From JBJXHG01 sp046160865 (GTDB lineage Bacteria > Planctomycetota > UBA1135 > GCA-002686595), in contig JBJXHG010000043.1 of assembly GCA_046160865.1 (NCBI GenBank), forward strand, positions 1-8,302: 8,302 nt of DNA, written 5' to 3'. Positions 6,261 through 8,302 of this stretch are shown here, piece by piece; within the stretch, counting starts at the first letter, position 1, and each line of letters opens with the position of its first letter. The translations under genes and the position numbers were made by a program. A model generated the notes under the pieces. It did no database searches. It was not told where the DNA came from and saw only the letters and a program-made list of their open reading frames with translations.

Positions 6261-7976
6261 ATGCTGTGCCGACTCCTCATGCTCGTGATCGCGCTCGTTG
6301 CATCCCGCACCGCACTGCGCGCGCAGTGCGCCACGTGGGAGACCGGACCCGGCAATCCGGGACTCAACGCGCCGGTGTGGTCGCTCGTGTCGTTCGACGA
6401 CGGCTCCGGTCCGTCGCTGTTCGCCGGCGGCACGTTCACGACGGCCGGCGGCGCGCCGATCGGCTTCGTCGGGCGCTGGGATGGTGTCGCGTGGCACGAC
6501 CTGGCCGGCGGCATGAACGGTCCCGTGTTCTCGCTGTGCGTGTACGACGACGGCAACGGTCCCGCGCTCTACGCCGGCGGTCGCTTCTCACTCGCCGGCA
6601 ACGTCGCCGCGAGCTCGATCGCGAAGTGGGACGGGACGAACTGGAGCGCGCTCGGCGCGGGCGTCGTGGGCTGCAACTTCGCGAGCTGCCGCGTCGTGCT
6701 CGCGATGGCGACGCACGACGACGGCAGCGGCAACGCGCTGTTCGTGGCCGGCGACTTCAACACCGCGGGAGGCGTACCCGCGAGCCGCATCGCGAAGTGG
6801 CAGACGAGCGCGTGGACGACGCTCGGCAGCGGGCTCGACGCGAACGTCAACGCGCTCACCGTCTTCGACGATGGCAGCGGATCCGCGTTGTACGCTGGCG
6901 GCGCGTTCACGAACGCGGGCGGCGTGAGCGCGTCGCGTGTGGCACGTTGGCGCGGCGGTGCGTGGTCGTCGCTCGGCAGTGAATTCGGTACCTCGCCGTC
7001 GAGCCGCGTGAACACGCTCACGGTGTTCGACGACGGTGCCGGATCGGCGCTGTACGCGGGCGGCGCGTTCGCCTTCACGGTCGCGGGCCAGAGCATTCGC
7101 CTCGTCGCCAAGTGGGGCGGGACGAGTTGGAGTCCGGTCGGATTGCTCAGCGGGACCCAGGCCGGCGCCGCGGTCAATGCGCTGCGCGTGTTCGACGACG
7201 GCCACGGCGGAGGGCCGGCGCTGTACGCCGGCGGTACGTTCGTCGAGCCATTCCCGTCGCAAGGAAGCCAGCACACGGCGCGTTGGACCGGTACGAACTG
7301 GATGCCGCTTGGCTTCGGCATGCACGGTGTCTTCGACGGGATCATGCAGCCGGCCGTGCTCGCGCTCGGCGTGCACGACGACGGCTTCGGCAGTCGCTTG
7401 TACGCCGGCGGCCATTTCCGCGTCGCGGGCACGATCGGCGCGCGCAAGCTGGCGTCGTGGGGGCGGTGCAATCCGATCGGTACGCCATTTTGCTTTGGCG
7501 ACGGATCGCTTCCGACGCCGTGCCCGTGCCTTCCGCCCAACACCGTGCCGAATCCGAGCGGTGGCAGCGACGGCGGCTGCGCGAACTCGTTCCACTTGGA
7601 CGGAGGGCGCATTCGTGCGAACGGCCGTACGAATCCGGATCGAGTGCAGCTCATCGCCTCGAACCTTCCGCCCGGGAACTCGTTCGGCGTGTTCTTCGGC
7701 GGTGACGCGGTCATCGCGGGCGGCTTCGCGTACGGCGACGGTGTGCGTTGCGCCGACGGCACGTTCGTGCGCTTTGGAGGGCAGGAGTCGCTCGGGGCGA
7801 CGATGTACTACCCGAACGGCTTCAAGGGGATCATGTTGCCGCTCTCGATCGTGAGCGGCGTGGTGCCGGGTTCGGCGGTGACGCGCTACTACCAGTGCGC
7901 GTACAGGAACCCGGTGTTCAACTTCTGCTCGGCCAGCCTCTACAACATGACCGATGCGGTGGAGATCGTCTGGTAG
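6261..7976 (+). CDS. Secreted 7-repeat propeller-type protein with shared C-terminal module
   Basis: Predicted 571-residue exported protein. A good Shine-Dalgarno precedes ATG 6261, and the protein opens with a signal peptide (MLCRLLMLVIALVASRTALRA, likely cleavage before QC). The mature start QCATW parallels QCPDW in the gene at 3122. Seven repeats follow, with cores SLFAGG, ALYAGG, ALFVAG, ALYAGG, ALYAGG, ALYAGG and RLYAGG at residues about 53, 103, 160, 210, 264, 321 and 380, a spacing of 50-59. Most carry an upstream DDGSG-type loop and a downstream aromatic block of the form W.gt.W..LG. Seven such units would suit a seven-bladed beta-propeller, which is inference. The C-terminal module spans 407-571 (GTPFCFGDG to EIVW), with cysteines in the FCF, CPC, GC, RC and FC contexts. 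Part of it is nearly identical in DNA to the 3122 gene. Exported or surface role likely; ligand unknown. Its stop codon overlaps a strong hairpin. Confidence 0.9.
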   Translation: MLCRLLMLVIALVASRTALRAQCATWETGPGNPGLNAPVWSLVSFDDGSGPSLFAGGTFTTAGGAPIGFVGRWDGVAWHDLAGGMNGPVFSLCVYDDGNGPALYAGGRFSLAGNVAASSIAKWDGTNWSALGAGVVGCNFASCRVVLAMATHDDGSGNALFVAGDFNTAGGVPASRIAKWQTSAWTTLGSGLDANVNALTVFDDGSGSALYAGGAFTNAGGVSASRVARWRGGAWSSLGSEFGTSPSSRVNTLTVFDDGAGSALYAGGAFAFTVAGQSIRLVAKWGGTSWSPVGLLSGTQAGAAVNALRVFDDGHGGGPALYAGGTFVEPFPSQGSQHTARWTGTNWMPLGFGMHGVFDGIMQPAVLALGVHDDGFGSRLYAGGHFRVAGTIGARKLASWGRCNPIGTPFCFGDGSLPTPCPCLPPNTVPNPSGGSDGGCANSFHLDGGRIRANGRTNPDRVQLIASNLPPGNSFGVFFGGDAVIAGGFAYGDGVRCADGTFVRFGGQESLGATMYYPNGFKGIMLPLSIVSGVVPGSAVTRYYQCAYRNPVFNFCSASLYNMTDAVEIVW

Positions 7977-8001
7977 CGCTCGCGGCGTCCGCCGCGAGCG
8001 C
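7976..8001 (+). terminator. Very strong hairpin overlapping the stop codon of the 7-repeat gene
   Basis: GCGCTCGCGGCG (7976-7987) and CGCCGCGAGCGC (7990-8001) are perfect complements. In practice this gives an 11-bp stem with a GTCC loop. The first base of the stem is the last base of the TAG stop. There is no T run directly after it, but two further hairpins follow, so the group most likely ends transcription or protects the 3' end. Confidence 0.65.
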
Positions 8002-8004
8002 ATG

Positions 8005-8055
8005 CGCGAAGCGCGCCTTGCGCCCGCGCTTCGCGGGCCAAGCGCGCGGAGCGCT
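8005..8055 (+). terminator. Second and third hairpins downstream of the 7-repeat gene
   Basis: CGCGAAGCGCG (8005-8015) and CGCGCTTCGCG (8025-8035) form a perfect 11-bp stem with a 9-base loop. A smaller stem, AGCGC (8041-8045) with GCGCT (8051-8055), follows, and its last T begins a TTT run (8055-8057). With 7976-8001 this makes three stem-loops within 80 bases. The third shares bases with the left end of the 8051-8289 palindrome. Confidence 0.55.
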
Positions 8056-8289
8056 TTAACCGGCGGGGACCCGTTGCAGCTGCTTACGCTAGCCTGTGAC
8101 GCGTCACGTTGCCGTTGCCGCTCAGTTGCCGTGGCGCAGTCTGCGGCATTCGGCGCGCTGGCGAAGAGATGACGGTCTGTCGCAACACGCATGCTCGCAT
8201 CCGCGCAACTCGCAGATGAAGAGCGCAAGCAGACTGCACGTCACAGTCGAGCGTTCGCAGTTGAGCAGGGGCCTCGCCGGTTAAAGCGC
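8051..8289. repeat. 239-bp imperfect palindrome with perfect 15-bp ends
   Basis: GCGCTTTAACCGGCG (8051-8065) and CGCCGGTTAAAGCGC (8275-8289) are perfect inverted repeats. On the same symmetry axis (8170), GTGACG (8096-8101) pairs with CGTCAC (8239-8244), and 19 of the 30 positions between these blocks also pair by manual count. A further pair, GCAGTCTGC (8136-8144) and GCAGACTGC (8229-8237), fits inside with a slightly shifted axis. No credible gene lies within it. A MITE-like element or a structured RNA are both possible; no transposase or clear target duplication is seen. The last 13 bases of the window show nothing further. Confidence 0.7.
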
Positions 8290-8302
8290 ATGCGGTGCTG
8301 AT

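Noticed and set aside
6588..8228. 546-codon open frame on the minus strand
   Set aside because: It lies antisense to the 7-repeat gene, is rich in Arg/Ala/Val, has no recognisable domain and no ribosome-binding site. The + strand frame has a signal peptide, repeats and the shared module, so this is a high-GC shadow.

Overview
The window is high-GC DNA with no RNA genes, no transposase and no CRISPR array. It carries four protein genes, all on the + strand and all apparently secreted. The best taxonomic guess is a deep-branching Planctomycetota bacterium. The guess rests on the recurrent C-terminal module (YCFG...CPC...GC.NSF...GdG..C.GG...RfG...YP...R.YQ..YRN...fC...W at the very end) and on propeller-type repeats of the form LYAGG.FttaGG...IA.WdGt.WsaLGsG. 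This is recognition from memory of such proteins, not a search result.

Layout: (1) positions 2-361 are the 3' end of a gene cut by the window edge; only part of the C-terminal module is visible. (2) 362-1103 is a 742-bp gene-free stretch dominated by repeats: a 174-bp imperfect palindrome (367-540), then a 163-bp sequence in tandem duplicate bounded by perfect 21-bp inverted repeats (541-870), then the presumed promoter and leader of the next gene. (3) 1104-2441 encodes a 445-residue secreted calcium-binding-type protein with thrombospondin type 3-like repeats, including four tandem 33-residue units with an exact 99-bp period, followed by the C-terminal module. (4) 2442-3121 holds a terminator hairpin and a 600-bp stretch without a credible gene. 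(5) 3122-5998 encodes a 958-residue secreted repeat protein with 14 propeller-type repeats plus the module. (6) 5999-6260 holds hairpins and another copy of the dispersed repeat. (7) 6261-7976 encodes a 571-residue paralogue with exactly 7 repeats plus the module. (8) 7977-8302 contains stacked hairpins and a 239-bp imperfect palindrome with perfect 15-bp ends.

The genes are not a tight operon: spacings are 742, 680 and 262 bp, with hairpins after genes 2, 3 and 4. They look like a locus of paralogous or domain-shuffled exported proteins, in which different N-terminal halves (unknown, Ca2+-binding repeats, double propeller, single propeller) are joined to the same approximately 150-165-residue cysteine-containing C-terminal domain. 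A shared role in surface display, secretion or ligand binding is inference. The intergenic palindromes form a second layer of structure that the genes do not explain.
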